Assembly: GCF_025245835.1 (NCBI RefSeq)
Contig: NZ_JAOBWS010000018.1
Location: 1-52,030 of the forward strand
DNA length: 52,030 nt
Direction: 5' to 3'
From: Rheinheimera sp. 4Y26
GTDB lineage: Bacteria; Pseudomonadota; Gammaproteobacteria; Enterobacterales; Alteromonadaceae
A model generated the notes under the pieces. The model had not been told where the DNA came from. It saw only the letters and a program-made list of their open reading frames with translations, and made no database searches. Positions within the stretch are counted from its first letter, which is position 1. Every line of letters starts with the position of its first letter. The position numbers and the translations under genes are program-made. This document shows positions 26,104-35,540 of this stretch, piece after piece.

Positions 26104-27290
26104 GCTTTGCTCCGCATCGTGATGGTGCCCTGCACTTTACCGGCAATATTGCTCAGCGCGCCTTGTTCCACGCTAAAACCCTGTTGTTGTAACTGGGTTT
26201 TTAACTGCTCAAAACTCTGAAAACCATCGGCAGTGGCCTGAAACCTGAGTTCGGCTTTTTTGCTGTCATACCGCAGGTTATCCAGACTTAAACCAGGTTG
26301 TTGTGCCAACAGCGGCTGTAGCTGCAATAACAAACCGGCCAGGCTCTGATTCGGGTCGCCACCGCCAGTGGCCGCCAGCTTACGCTCTACCTGGCGTTTT
26401 AAGTTCACAATCCGCTCGTTCGGGTATTTGCTTTTATAAAGTTCGGTGGCTGCCATCCGGTTGTTGTCAGCGATACGCTGATACTGCCAGCCTTCGAGTG
26501 CCACCGTCAGCAGATATACCACCAGCACAGCAGAACTTAACAGCGCAGTGCTGCGCCACTGCTGCCAGTATTTGTTTTGTGGTTTTTTCGGCGCATATTC
26601 ACCCTGCAACAGGGTAAAAGAAGTGTTTGTTAACTGCCGCGCCAACAATGCCAGCGGTAATTCGGCCGGTGCCAGCTGATGTTGCTGTAATACAGTTTCC
26701 GGCCAGGGGCTGTAACTGAGCAGCAATGGCAGTTCCAGCAGCGCCAGGTAATCCGGCCACCAGCTGCTGTCAATACAACTGAGTTGCCATGGCCCCTGTT
26801 TTAATAACCATTGGCCTGACAGTTCAATCGCCACCGGCACTTCGGCATCCGGCAATAACAAAGCGTCGGGTAACATGCGCTGCACCGAAAAACCGGCTTG
26901 CTGCAAAACATCCAGCCATTGTTCCAGCATAGCGCGGCGCACCACAGCCACCTGCTGACTATACTGGCCGTCCTGTTGCACGGTCTGGCCGTTAACTAGC
27001 AGCAGCTGCTCAATATCTTCGGCCTGATCTTCTTCCAGCATAAAAGGCAGCGCCTGCAACAGCTGACGGTTCGGTTTGCCAGGCAGCGGCACAGATTTGA
27101 GTACCACGTCACAAGCCGGTACCAGCGCCACCACAGGGCGGGCGCCCAAACGTTCGGCCAAAGCCGGCAGTTCTGCCGTTGACGCTAAGCGACCACTGGC
27201 AATAATTTCCGCCGTCAGCGCCGACCACACCAGCCAGTCCACCGGCGCACTGGCCACACTGCCAAGCCGGATTATCAGTTGTTCATTCAC
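26100..27290 (-). CDS. gspL: Type II secretion protein L
   Basis: The 396-residue GspL links the cytoplasmic ATPase GspE to the membrane platform. The first 240 residues form the actin-like cytoplasmic domain that recruits GspE, one transmembrane helix follows (about 248-266), and the periplasmic part is a ferredoxin-like domain that pairs with GspM. Four-base overlaps with gspK upstream and gspM downstream show tight coupling. Confidence 0.94.
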   Translation of the reverse strand: MNEQLIIRLGSVASAPVDWLVWSALTAEIIASGRLASTAELPALAERLGARPVVALVPACDVVLKSVPLPGKPNRQLLQALPFMLEEDQAEDIEQLLLVNGQTVQQDGQYSQQVAVVRRAMLEQWLDVLQQAGFSVQRMLPDALLLPDAEVPVAIELSGQWLLKQGPWQLSCIDSSWWPDYLALLELPLLLSYSPWPETVLQQHQLAPAELPLALLARQLTNTSFTLLQGEYAPKKPQNKYWQQWRSTALLSSAVLVVYLLTVALEGWQYQRIADNNRMAATELYKSKYPNERIVNLKRQVERKLAATGGGDPNQSLAGLLLQLQPLLAQQPGLSLDNLRYDSKKAELRFQATADGFQSFEQLKTQLQQQGFSVEQGALSNIAGKVQGTITMRSKA

Positions 27291-28477
27291 CCTGGGCCTC
27301 CAAAGCGCCGAGCGACCACTTGTACTGCTTGATTGTCATCAACTTTAAATACCGAGGTCAATTTAAAACTGCTGTCTGCCAACTGTACTGTCAGCTCAGC
27401 CTGGAAAAAACGCGATTTCACACTAAACATGGTTTTGACATCGTCCGGTATCGCCAGACCCGACAGCTGGCTGCTGGCCCAGAACTGATCCAGACTATCA
27501 AAACCTTTTTCCGGCCGGCCGGCAATCAGCGCCTGCGCATCATCCAGCGCCAGCCCCGGGATCATGCCCGCAAGCACAGCCGCCTGCGCTTCGGTCAGGG
27601 TATTTACATTCAGCTGCAACAACGACTGCTGCGGAATAACACAAACCAAAGGCGCTACCAGTGCATAATCGGCCGGTGTCACATCCAGAATTTGCCTCAG
27701 CTCCGACTTACTCACCATCAGGCTGTTGGCGCTGTAATACGGAAACTCCAGCGCGGCATAATCATTTTCTTCAGCACCACCAGCGCTTTGCAGCTGATTG
27801 TCGGCATCCAGCCAGTCGGTCAGCCGCGCCACCAGATATTCAGCCGGCATCGACAAATCGCTGGCCGACTGTTCCAGCAACCTTTGCATCGCCTGCTGCG
27901 CCGGCGTGGCTTGTTGCCCTGTCCTGTTATTACGCGCTGCCAGCTGCTGATTGTTTCTGTTCTGCTCCGGGTTATTATCCGCCGCGCTATTCTGGCCTTC
28001 CCCGTTCGTATTTTGTTCGCTATTGCGGTTTTGTTCACCGTCGCGGTTGCGCTCAGCGTCGCTGTTTTGCCCGTTTTGCCCTGAACCGTTTTTGGCCGGT
28101 AACTGCAGCGCATTTAAGTTAAAACAACCTTGTAAGTCAGTTATTTTGCCGCTGATACTGCCCTGCTCCACCGGAAAAGTGGCAGCTTCAGCCGCCCAGG
28201 GCTGGCTTAAATTCACCGTTTCTTTGCCGGCAACAGAGGTTTTCAGCAACTGGCGGCTAAATTCTTCGGCGCCCAGTGCCAGCCACAAGGCTTGCTGACG
28301 CTCCATCAGATTCAGCTGACGCTGTAACTGCAGCTGCAAACGGCCACTCATACTGACGGCAATCACCACCACCAGTGCCACCACCATCATCACGGCGATG
28401 AGCGCAACACCGCTTTGCCGCCGCAGGCTGCTGCGTTTTATCATGATGCCCGGCTGTGTGTTTAATCTGGCCATCAT
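27287..28477 (-). CDS. gspK: Type II secretion minor pseudopilin K
   Basis: GspK caps the pseudopilus tip with GspI and GspJ. The precursor has a basic leader cleaved at QSG|VALIAVMMVV (after residue 23); it lacks the Glu at +5, as is normal for GspK. Large alpha-helical domain motifs such as NLNAL and LTDWLDAD are present. Residues about 129-190 (27908-28093) are an unusual hydrophilic insert dominated by Asn, Gln, Glu and Arg, absent from typical GspK. An internal ATG at 28444 would give a shorter leader. The start at 28477 overlaps the gspJ stop. Confidence 0.93.
   Translation of the reverse strand: MMARLNTQPGIMIKRSSLRRQSGVALIAVMMVVALVVVIAVSMSGRLQLQLQRQLNLMERQQALWLALGAEEFSRQLLKTSVAGKETVNLSQPWAAEAATFPVEQGSISGKITDLQGCFNLNALQLPAKNGSGQNGQNSDAERNRDGEQNRNSEQNTNGEGQNSAADNNPEQNRNNQQLAARNNRTGQQATPAQQAMQRLLEQSASDLSMPAEYLVARLTDWLDADNQLQSAGGAEENDYAALEFPYYSANSLMVSKSELRQILDVTPADYALVAPLVCVIPQQSLLQLNVNTLTEAQAAVLAGMIPGLALDDAQALIAGRPEKGFDSLDQFWASSQLSGLAIPDDVKTMFSVKSRFFQAELTVQLADSSFKLTSVFKVDDNQAVQVVARRFGGPG
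27908..28093 (-). repeat. Asn/Gln-rich coding insert in gspK
   Basis: A stretch of about 62 codons with repeated GEQNRNSEQN-like units (EQN occurs three times, NR four times). The nucleotide sequence is correspondingly repetitive, suggesting expansion by slippage. Confidence 0.7.
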
Positions 28478-29097
28478 TGGGTCAGTCCGGCCGGTAAAGT
28501 AAAAATACGCTCAAGCTCACCGGTACTTTGCTGGGTAATCACCATTCGCAGCGCTTTGGGCATGGTTTCCTGCATCCAGCTGTCTTGCCAAATTCCTTCC
28601 TGATCCAGATAAGTCAGTTTAAAACTGTCGATTTCTTCTAACAGCACCTGCACCTGAGGTTCTGTGCCTGTGACCGCATCCGGATACAGATAAAACAGCC
28701 GTTCCAGCTTATTTTCTTTTAACCTGTAGCCCACCAGCTGCACTTCACTGCGTGGCAAGATCATCGCCGGATTGGTCCAGCCGGCATGGCTGAACGACAG
28801 GCCGTCGTCGTCACTTTCCAGCCAGTTGGGCGCACCGCCCATCATCACCTTGCTTGGCGCTTCACCACTGACGCGGATTTGCCTTGGCGTAATTTGCCAA
28901 AGGTCGCGCTCCATTAACATCATCACCTGCTGCAATTTTTGCAGCCGGGCCAAAGCGGCCTGCGATGCGGTGTCGCTGCGCGTTACACTGTCGAGCACAG
29001 CAACTGAAGCCAGCCCCACCAGCGCAAAAATGGCGGTGGCCAGCAGCATTTCAATAAAGGTAAAACCACGCTGGCTAGCCAGCTGCTGCCTGATCAT
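28474..29097 (-). CDS. gspJ: Type II secretion minor pseudopilin J
   Basis: A 207-residue pseudopilin with prepilin-peptidase site QRG|FTFIEMLLA and Glu at +5. It forms the tip complex with GspI and GspK. The globular domain (about 45-205) has the GspJ features DLWQITPR and KALRMVI. It overlaps gspI and gspK by four bases each. Confidence 0.94.
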   Translation of the reverse strand: MIRQQLASQRGFTFIEMLLATAIFALVGLASVAVLDSVTRSDTASQAALARLQKLQQVMMLMERDLWQITPRQIRVSGEAPSKVMMGGAPNWLESDDDGLSFSHAGWTNPAMILPRSEVQLVGYRLKENKLERLFYLYPDAVTGTEPQVQVLLEEIDSFKLTYLDQEGIWQDSWMQETMPKALRMVITQQSTGELERIFTLPAGLTQ

Positions 29098-29567
29098 TCT
29101 TTGGCAAGCTCAGGTTTAGCGACAAAAGTCTGCAAGCTGTAAATCACCCGCTCCGGCTCTTCGGCCGGGCTGACACTGACTTTCAGCTGGCGAAAATTCG
29201 GGTCGGCCGTTTCCAGGCTGCTTTGTTGCCACAGCCACATCCGGTTGGCCATTTTCACTTCACCCTGTTTTTTTGCTTCCGGCGGCCACTTTTGTTCCAG
29301 CCGGTTGAGCTGTAACTGATTTTCAGCAATAAAACTGGCCAGAGTCATTTCTTCCAGCTGAGTGACAGCCCGGATATGTTCAGTGGTGGCGCGCATCACC
29401 GCCACACCGGCAATGGCAAAAATGGCCATGGCCACCAACAGCTCAATCAGGGTAAAACCCTGTTGTGCTGAGTTGCGACGATCGACTTGAGCAACTATCT
29501 TCGCCGGAGCTTTGCCAAAGCTTTTGACCCAAGCCAGGCGTCGCTGCAGTGCTGAGTTAACGGTCAA
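29094..29567 (-). CDS. gspI: Type II secretion minor pseudopilin I with extended leader
   Basis: GspI nucleates the pseudopilus tip. The mature part from QQG|FTLIELLVAMAIFA is a normal pseudopilin of about 120 residues. The start is unusual: the only well-supported codon is TTG at 29567, six bases after GAGG (29574-29577) and overlapping the gspH stop. This gives a 37-residue leader instead of the usual 6-10. The extra 28 residues come from an in-frame 84-bp insertion flanked by 10-bp direct repeats; without it the leader would read MTVNSAQQG. The frame is also open to an ATG at 29639 inside gspH, which would lengthen the leader further and is less likely. Confidence 0.88.
   Translation of the reverse strand: MTVNSALQRRLAWVKSFGKAPAKIVAQVDRRNSAQQGFTLIELLVAMAIFAIAGVAVMRATTEHIRAVTQLEEMTLASFIAENQLQLNRLEQKWPPEAKKQGEVKMANRMWLWQQSSLETADPNFRQLKVSVSPAEEPERVIYSLQTFVAKPELAKE
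29465..29558. mobile_element. In-frame palindromic insertion in the gspI leader
   Basis: GTGCTGAGTT occurs at 29465-29474 and again at 29549-29558. The 74 bases between have imperfect inverted ends: GCGACGATCGACTTGAG (29475-29491) versus the reverse complement of the other end, GCGACGCCTGGCTTGGG, 13 of 17 matching, plus an inner AGCTTT/AAAGCT hairpin. Total insertion with one repeat copy is 84 bp, 28 codons, preserving the gspI frame. Confidence 0.75.
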
Positions 29568-30246
29568 GTTCCACCTCACCACGCTCCAGCGGAATACTAA
29601 ACACCGCTTTGAGTTGTTGCCGCCAGGCCGGGTTTTCACTTTGTTCTTTAAGCGTCAGCAAAAAGGGCGTGATTTCGCCGGACGACAAAATAAAAATTTG
29701 TGGTTGTGCCGGGTCCCCTTGTTTACGCGGCTCGGTCACAAAACCGGTTTTAAGCGGTGCCTGCGTTTTTTTATTTGGGTCTTTGCTGTCTTCCAGTTCT
29801 TTGTCGCGTTTTTTCGCCGCGTCCAGCTCATCAAAACTGTTTTCTTCAAACAGTTTGTCTTCTTCCTGCCATTCAACCTGACTGAGTAAATTGCCTTCAC
29901 TCCACTCCAGGCCTTCCAGCTCCAGCTCAAAACTGATGCCGTCGGCAAATTTGTAACTGCGCAACGCTTTGGGTTCGCGGATGCTGTGCCACTTTTCGTC
30001 TTTAAACAACATAAAACGATAGCCTTCATCATCCAGATACAAACCCAGCTCCTGCTGTTTCAGCATGGCAGTTTCAGACGCCAGCTGAATCAGCAGCTGC
30101 AGCTGCTCTGTTTGTTTGGCCAGCTTTTTATCGCGGCTTTCACCGGTAAAACTAATGACCACAGAGGCCGCCAACAGTCCAATCAGCAGGATCACCAACA
30201 GGATTTCAACCAGGGTAAAACCCGGTGTCAGCGGCTTTTGTTTCAT
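29557..30246 (-). CDS. gspH: Type II secretion minor pseudopilin H
   Basis: A 229-residue pseudopilin with site TPG|FTLVEILLVILL and Glu at +5. GspH links the major GspG filament to the I-J-K tip. It is longer than typical GspH (about 170-200) because of a highly charged Lys/Glu/Asp-rich insert at about residues 127-165, probably a surface loop. The start shares one base with the gspG stop (TAATG). Confidence 0.92.
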   Translation of the reverse strand: MKQKPLTPGFTLVEILLVILLIGLLAASVVISFTGESRDKKLAKQTEQLQLLIQLASETAMLKQQELGLYLDDEGYRFMLFKDEKWHSIREPKALRSYKFADGISFELELEGLEWSEGNLLSQVEWQEEDKLFEENSFDELDAAKKRDKELEDSKDPNKKTQAPLKTGFVTEPRKQGDPAQPQIFILSSGEITPFLLTLKEQSENPAWRQQLKAVFSIPLERGEVELDR

Positions 30247-30686
30247 TAGTTCTGTTGATCGGCGCTGTCGCCGTCCAGGTTCCAGTTACCAATGTCGTCT
30301 TCAGTACCGGCGGTACGATCCGGCCCCATCGAATACACGTCAATTTTGCCCATTTCACCCGGGCTTGCCAGCTGATATTCACCATCCCACGGATCTTTTG
30401 GCAGGCGCTTGACAAAACCACCTTCAGGGAATGAACGTGGCACAGGTTCAGTGGTGGCCTGAGTCACTAACGCCTGTAAACCCTGCTCAGTGGTTGGGTA
30501 AAAACCATTGTTGAGCTTGTATAAATCCAGTGCGTTTTCCAGCTGCTGAATATCCACCACCACTTTTTGCTGGTCGGCTTTTTCTTTATTTCCCATCAGG
30601 TTAGGCACCACCATACTGGCAATAATACCCAGGATGACAATCACCACCATCACTTCCAACAGGGTAAAACCACGTTGTTGTTGCAT
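30246..30686 (-). CDS. gspG: Type II secretion major pseudopilin G
   Basis: GspG polymerises into the pseudopilus that pushes substrates through the secretin. The 146-residue precursor has the site QQRG|FTLLEVMVVIVILG with Glu at +5, and the conserved C-terminal calcium-binding region (PKDPWDGEYQ, then DVYSMGPDRTAGTEDDIGNW). Confidence 0.97.
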   Translation of the reverse strand: MQQQRGFTLLEVMVVIVILGIIASMVVPNLMGNKEKADQQKVVVDIQQLENALDLYKLNNGFYPTTEQGLQALVTQATTEPVPRSFPEGGFVKRLPKDPWDGEYQLASPGEMGKIDVYSMGPDRTAGTEDDIGNWNLDGDSADQQN

Positions 30687-30690
30687 CTTG

Positions 30691-31914
30691 CTAACCTCCT
30701 CCGACTAAATTATTTAACGCTAAAATTGGCTGCAGAATCGCCAATACAATAAACAGCACCATGCCGGCCATCACCGACACCAGCACAGGTTCAAATACCT
30801 TCAGCGACACTGTCACCAAAGTTTCAAATTCACGATCCTGAGTATTGGCGGCCCGCTCCAGCATGCCGTCAAGCTGCCCGCTTTTTTCACCGCTGGCGAT
30901 CATATGCAGCATCATGGGTGGAAAAAGTTTGGTTTGATCCAAAGCGGCTCGAAGCGACGTGCCTTCCCGCACCCTCAAGGTGGCTTCGCCAATGGCTTGT
31001 TTCATATAGGTATTGTCCAGCACGTCGGCGCTGATGCGCATCGCTTCCAATAAAGGCACGGCGCTGGCATTTAAAATACTCAGAGTGCGGGCAAAACGGG
31101 CTGTGTTCAGGCCACGGCTGACTTTGCCGAGCATACCGGCTTTGAGCAACATGCGGTCGTACTTCAGCCGCAGCGCAGGTTTAAGCAAGGCCTTTTTCAG
31201 TGCCACCACCGCCAGCAACAAAGCCAGCAGTACAAAGATGCCATAAGAGCGGATAAAGTCGCTGGCCGCTATTAAAAACAAGGTAGCACCCGGCAGACTC
31301 TGCCCCATATGCTCAAACTGATCGACAATTTTTGGCACCACTGCTGCCAGCAAAATGCTGATCACCGCTATGGCAAAAAAGGTCAGAATGGCCGGATACA
31401 ACATCGCCTGCATAATCTGGCTACGCATATGCTGACGTTGTTCTGTGTAGTCGGCTAAGCGGTTCAGCACAGCATCCAGATGACCGGATTTTTCACCGGC
31501 TGCCACCATAGAGCGGTACAAATGGTCAAACACATGCGGAAACTCGGCCAAACCTTCGGCCAGACTGTAACCTTCCACCACTTTGGAACGCACTGTCATC
31601 ATCATGCTTTGCAAACGCGGTTTTTCACATTGTTCCGCCACCGCCTGCAGCGCGTTTTCAATTGGCAAAGCCGCTTCGACTAAAGTGGCAATCTGACGGG
31701 TGATCAAAGCTAAATCGCTGGCGCTGATACCACTTTGAAACCACTTTTTGCCGCTGGCCAGCATTTTTTCCTGCTGCGATGCCAGCTCCAGACTGAGCGG
31801 TGTTAACTTTTGCTCGCGCAGCAGCTGCCGGGCGTGACGGGCATTGTCTGCCTCCATCACCCCTTTGCTTTTGCGGCCTCTGGCGTCAAGCGCCTGATAT
31901 TCAAATGCCGCCAC
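30691..31914 (-). CDS. gspF: Type II secretion inner-membrane protein F
   Basis: The polytopic platform protein of the secretion system, 407 residues with two repeated GspF cytoplasmic domains and three transmembrane helices (about 170-190, 220-240, 375-400). The start is GTG at 31914, one base overlapping the gspE stop (TAGTG). The N-terminus MAAFEYQALDARGRKSKG is diagnostic. Confidence 0.96.
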   Translation of the reverse strand: MAAFEYQALDARGRKSKGVMEADNARHARQLLREQKLTPLSLELASQQEKMLASGKKWFQSGISASDLALITRQIATLVEAALPIENALQAVAEQCEKPRLQSMMMTVRSKVVEGYSLAEGLAEFPHVFDHLYRSMVAAGEKSGHLDAVLNRLADYTEQRQHMRSQIMQAMLYPAILTFFAIAVISILLAAVVPKIVDQFEHMGQSLPGATLFLIAASDFIRSYGIFVLLALLLAVVALKKALLKPALRLKYDRMLLKAGMLGKVSRGLNTARFARTLSILNASAVPLLEAMRISADVLDNTYMKQAIGEATLRVREGTSLRAALDQTKLFPPMMLHMIASGEKSGQLDGMLERAANTQDREFETLVTVSLKVFEPVLVSVMAGMVLFIVLAILQPILALNNLVGGG

Positions 31915-33416
31915 TATGCATCCTCACGGGTGACCCGCAGCACTTCTTCCAGTGTGGTATGGCCTGCCAATACTTTGGAAAAACCGTCCTGACGAATGCT
32001 CGGGCTTTGGCTTCTGACATATTTTTCAATGGCTTGTTCGCCTTTACCGTTGTGAATCAGCTCACGGCAATGTTCATCAACAACGATGAGTTCATGAATA
32101 CCGGTCCGGCCGCGATAGCCGGTCTGGTTGCATTGTTCACAACCCACAGCACGGAAAATCTGCTGACCATCTTTTTTGGTGATACCGAGCAAGGCCCGCT
32201 CTTCTTTGTCGGGGTCGTGTGCTTCTTTACAATGCGGGCACAGGGTTCGCACCAGCCGCTGCGCTAACACACCGAGCAAACTGGAAGATAATAAAAAGGG
32301 TTCAACCCCCATATCTTCCAATCGGGTAATAGCGCCGGACGCTGTATTTGTGTGCAAAGTACTGAGCACTAAGTGACCGGTTAAGCTGGCCTGCACCGCA
32401 ATTTGCGCTGTTTCTAAATCGCGGATTTCACCCACCATCACCACATCAGGGTCCTGACGCAAAATAGCGCGCAGGCCACGGGCGAAGGTCATATTCACCT
32501 TGGTATTCACCTGAGTCTGGCCTATGCCTTCAAGCTCATATTCAATAGGGTCTTCGACAGTCAGAATGTTGCGATCTTTAGTGTTAATGTCGGTAAGACC
32601 CGCATACAAAGTGGTGGATTTACCCGAACCTGTCGGGCCTGTCACCAGAATAATACCGTGTGGTTTTAAAATCAGTTTGGCAAAACTGTCCTGTACCGAA
32701 GGGGTCATGCCCAAATCGGCCAGGTTCAGGTGCGAATTGTTTTTATCCAGTAAACGTAATACCACGCGCTCACCATGGCTGGACGGCATGGTTGACACCC
32801 GCACATCCACGGCGCGGCCGGCAATGCGCAAACTAATGCGGCCATCCTGCGGCACACGTTTTTCAGCGATGTCCAGTTTGGCCATTACCTTAATACGTGA
32901 CACCAGTAAACTGGATAACTTGCGGTTGGGCCTGAGCATTTCACGCAAAATGCCGTCGATGCGAAACCGCACCACCAGCGCTTTTTCAAAGGTTTCGACG
33001 TGAATATCCGAAGCACCGAGCTTAATAGCTTCACCCAGCATGGCGTTGATGAGTTTAATAATGGGCGCGTCGTCTTCGTTTTCTAATAAGTCTTCGGTTT
33101 CCGGAATTTCATCAGCCAACGAAGCCAGATTCACCTCATTGCCAATGTCCTGCATAATTTGTTGTGCTTCGCTGGAATCACGCTGATACGCAGCTTCCAG
33201 CATGGCTTCAAATTCAACGGCACTAAGCTTTTGCACGGCAAAAGGCAACGACAACACCCGCCGTACTTCCAGCATGGCGGCAGCATTGGTGTTTGGATTG
33301 ATAAATAACACCCAGCCGTCGCCCTGCGGCTGCAGCAACACCCCATGACGCTTGGCAAAACCAAAAGGCAAACGAACCCGGCTTGGGCTCACGGCCTCCA
33401 GTTCAACACCGGCCAT
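31914..33416 (-). CDS. gspE: Type II secretion ATPase E
   Basis: The cytoplasmic ATPase that powers pseudopilus assembly, 500 residues. It has Walker [11 protein letters not shown], the Asp box near [13 protein letters not shown], Walker [13 protein letters not shown], the His box LVLSTLHTN and a four-cysteine zinc site (CPHC and CEQC). Its N-terminal domain binds GspL. It begins directly after the gspD stop (TAAATG). Confidence 0.97.
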   Translation of the reverse strand: MAGVELEAVSPSRVRLPFGFAKRHGVLLQPQGDGWVLFINPNTNAAAMLEVRRVLSLPFAVQKLSAVEFEAMLEAAYQRDSSEAQQIMQDIGNEVNLASLADEIPETEDLLENEDDAPIIKLINAMLGEAIKLGASDIHVETFEKALVVRFRIDGILREMLRPNRKLSSLLVSRIKVMAKLDIAEKRVPQDGRISLRIAGRAVDVRVSTMPSSHGERVVLRLLDKNNSHLNLADLGMTPSVQDSFAKLILKPHGIILVTGPTGSGKSTTLYAGLTDINTKDRNILTVEDPIEYELEGIGQTQVNTKVNMTFARGLRAILRQDPDVVMVGEIRDLETAQIAVQASLTGHLVLSTLHTNTASGAITRLEDMGVEPFLLSSSLLGVLAQRLVRTLCPHCKEAHDPDKEERALLGITKKDGQQIFRAVGCEQCNQTGYRGRTGIHELIVVDEHCRELIHNGKGEQAIEKYVRSQSPSIRQDGFSKVLAGHTTLEEVLRVTREDA

Positions 33417-35513
33417 TTAGTTTTGCTCCTCTGCGGCATCCGGCTGTTTCAGTGGATCAATAGCGTCCAGTTTTTGTTGAATTTCCGGTGGTAATTCACG
33501 GTCCTGACCCCACACCGGCATTTGTGGTTTGTCGGTGTTTGGCATCAGCTTAATGCCGTCATCCTGAGCACTGAGCTGCTGGGCACGCATATAGTTGTAT
33601 TTGCGCTGGCTGACTTCGTTCATCACACCACCTTCCCGCATAATGGTCGGGCGGATAAATACCATCAGGTTGCGTTTTTTCTTCTCAGATTTATTCGAGC
33701 GGAATAACTGACCAATCAGCGGAATATCACCAAGCAAAGGTACCTTGGATTCACTTTCCTGCACGTCTTCGTCAATCAGACCACCGAGCACCACAGTGGC
33801 GCCATCTTCGGCCATCACTGTAGTTTTAATTTCCCTTTTACTGACAATAGGGTTGCCTTCAATTTCACCGGCACGGCCTGAAACTTCCTGCTCTATGGTG
33901 AGTTTTACCGCATTACCTTCGTTAATTTGTGGGGTCACTTTCAGCTTGATACCAATTTCCAGCCGATCCAGCGTGGTAAAGGGGTTGGTACCACCTTGTC
34001 CCGGGCTGGTGGTGGTTTTAATCGGAATTTCTTCACCGACAATAAAATAAGATTCCTGGTTATCCAGTGTAGTGAGGTGCGGCGTGGCCAGAATATTGGA
34101 GTTACTGTCGCTGGAAACGGCTTGTAAAATCGCGCCCCAGTCGTTTTTGATAATACCGAGCATAGCGCCGTTCAGGCCACCCAAAGCTTCACCCAGTTTG
34201 CTGTAATCACCAGGTAAATCAGGATCTTGCACTATGGTGCTTGGCACGCCCGGAATGGTTGATTGCTCTACTCGTTTTGGTGGGGTGATTTTACGTGCGG
34301 CGGCAGCACCTGCCGCCACAGAAGTCACAGGTACACCACTATTGGTAAATTGCTGGATGCCACCTTCGGCACTAATCCACTGTACGCCCAGGTTAATGCC
34401 TGAAGTTTCACCAATTTCCACAATAATGGCTTCCACCAATACCTGGGCACGGCGCACGTCAATCTGGCGAATCACATCTTCCAGGCTTCTGAGCATATCC
34501 GGCTGGGCTGTCACCACCACAGAGTTACTTTCGGTGTGGCTTTCAATACTGACATCACCACGGCTACTGCTGCGTGCCGCGCCCTGACCTGCGGCCTGAC
34601 CGCTATTCTGACCGGCAGCTGCGGCCACCATCGAATTACTGACCCCCTGCAGCACTTTGACTAAGTCTTCGGCTTTGGCGTATTTCAGGTAATACACCCG
34701 GGTATTGCCCTGATTTTCCTGCTGTGCATCCAGGCGTTTGACAATTTCGGCCACCCGCTGGCGTGCCTGCAATTCGCCGGAAACAATCACACTGTTGGTG
34801 CGCTCATCGGCAACAATTTTTGGAATTAAAAACTCAGGCTGGTCACCTTGCCCTTGTTTTTTATAGATATTGTCCAGAATGCGCACTACTTCACCGGCAG
34901 AGGCAAAACTAAGTTTAATAATTTCAATATCCTGATTACCGGCTTTATCGACGCGCTGGATAATATCCACCAGCCGGTTTACCACTTCAGCCTGGCCCGT
35001 CATCATAATGACGTTGGACGGATCGTAGTTCACCACATGGCCGCCACCGGCCTGGTCGGTAAACTGGCGTAACAAAGGCGCTAATTCACGCACTGACACG
35101 TTTTTCACCTGCACCACGCGGGTCACCATTTCATCGCCAATACCGCCGTTGGCGTCGCCCACCACCGGAATATTCGACATTTTGGCGTCTTTTTGCCGCA
35201 CGACTTTCAGTACACCACTTTTCATCTCCACCACTGAGAAGTCGTACACTTCCAGCACGTTCAGGAAAAACTGGTAATACTGCGCTTCATTCAGCATTTC
35301 GTAAGAACGCACATTAATACGGCCGCGCACCTGCGGGTCGACAATAATGGTTTTGTTCAGGTTTTTGCCGACAATATTAATAAACTCATTAATTTCAGTG
35401 CCTTTAAAATTGGGCTGATATTCAACCGCAGCACTGAAAAAGCTCAGCAGGGCCAGCGCACCTGCGCCCAGCCACGACAACAAAGCCGGACGACGGATAG
35501 ACTTTAAATTCAT
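33417..35513 (-). CDS. gspD: Type II secretion secretin D
   Basis: The outer-membrane secretin, 698 residues, forming the exit pore. A signal peptide (cleavage near residue 30) is followed by N0 (about 32-100), N1-N3 domains (about 130-350) and the secretin domain (about 370-640; KVPLLGDIPLIGQLF near its end). A Gly/Ala/Ser-rich linker lies in N3 at about 298-320. The C-terminal tail is acidic and Pro/Gln-rich, in the position where the S-domain binds pilotin in some systems. Confidence 0.97.
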   Translation of the reverse strand: MNLKSIRRPALLSWLGAGALALLSFFSAAVEYQPNFKGTEINEFINIVGKNLNKTIIVDPQVRGRINVRSYEMLNEAQYYQFFLNVLEVYDFSVVEMKSGVLKVVRQKDAKMSNIPVVGDANGGIGDEMVTRVVQVKNVSVRELAPLLRQFTDQAGGGHVVNYDPSNVIMMTGQAEVVNRLVDIIQRVDKAGNQDIEIIKLSFASAGEVVRILDNIYKKQGQGDQPEFLIPKIVADERTNSVIVSGELQARQRVAEIVKRLDAQQENQGNTRVYYLKYAKAEDLVKVLQGVSNSMVAAAAGQNSGQAAGQGAARSSSRGDVSIESHTESNSVVVTAQPDMLRSLEDVIRQIDVRRAQVLVEAIIVEIGETSGINLGVQWISAEGGIQQFTNSGVPVTSVAAGAAAARKITPPKRVEQSTIPGVPSTIVQDPDLPGDYSKLGEALGGLNGAMLGIIKNDWGAILQAVSSDSNSNILATPHLTTLDNQESYFIVGEEIPIKTTTSPGQGGTNPFTTLDRLEIGIKLKVTPQINEGNAVKLTIEQEVSGRAGEIEGNPIVSKREIKTTVMAEDGATVVLGGLIDEDVQESESKVPLLGDIPLIGQLFRSNKSEKKKRNLMVFIRPTIMREGGVMNEVSQRKYNYMRAQQLSAQDDGIKLMPNTDKPQMPVWGQDRELPPEIQQKLDAIDPLKQPDAAEEQN

Positions 35514-35540
35514 TGGGTGTGAACCATTATTAGCTGATTG

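Noticed and set aside
27320-28084. 254-codon plus-strand open frame
   Set aside because: It lies antisense to gspK, has biased low-complexity composition caused by the Asn-rich insert, and shows no ribosome-binding site.
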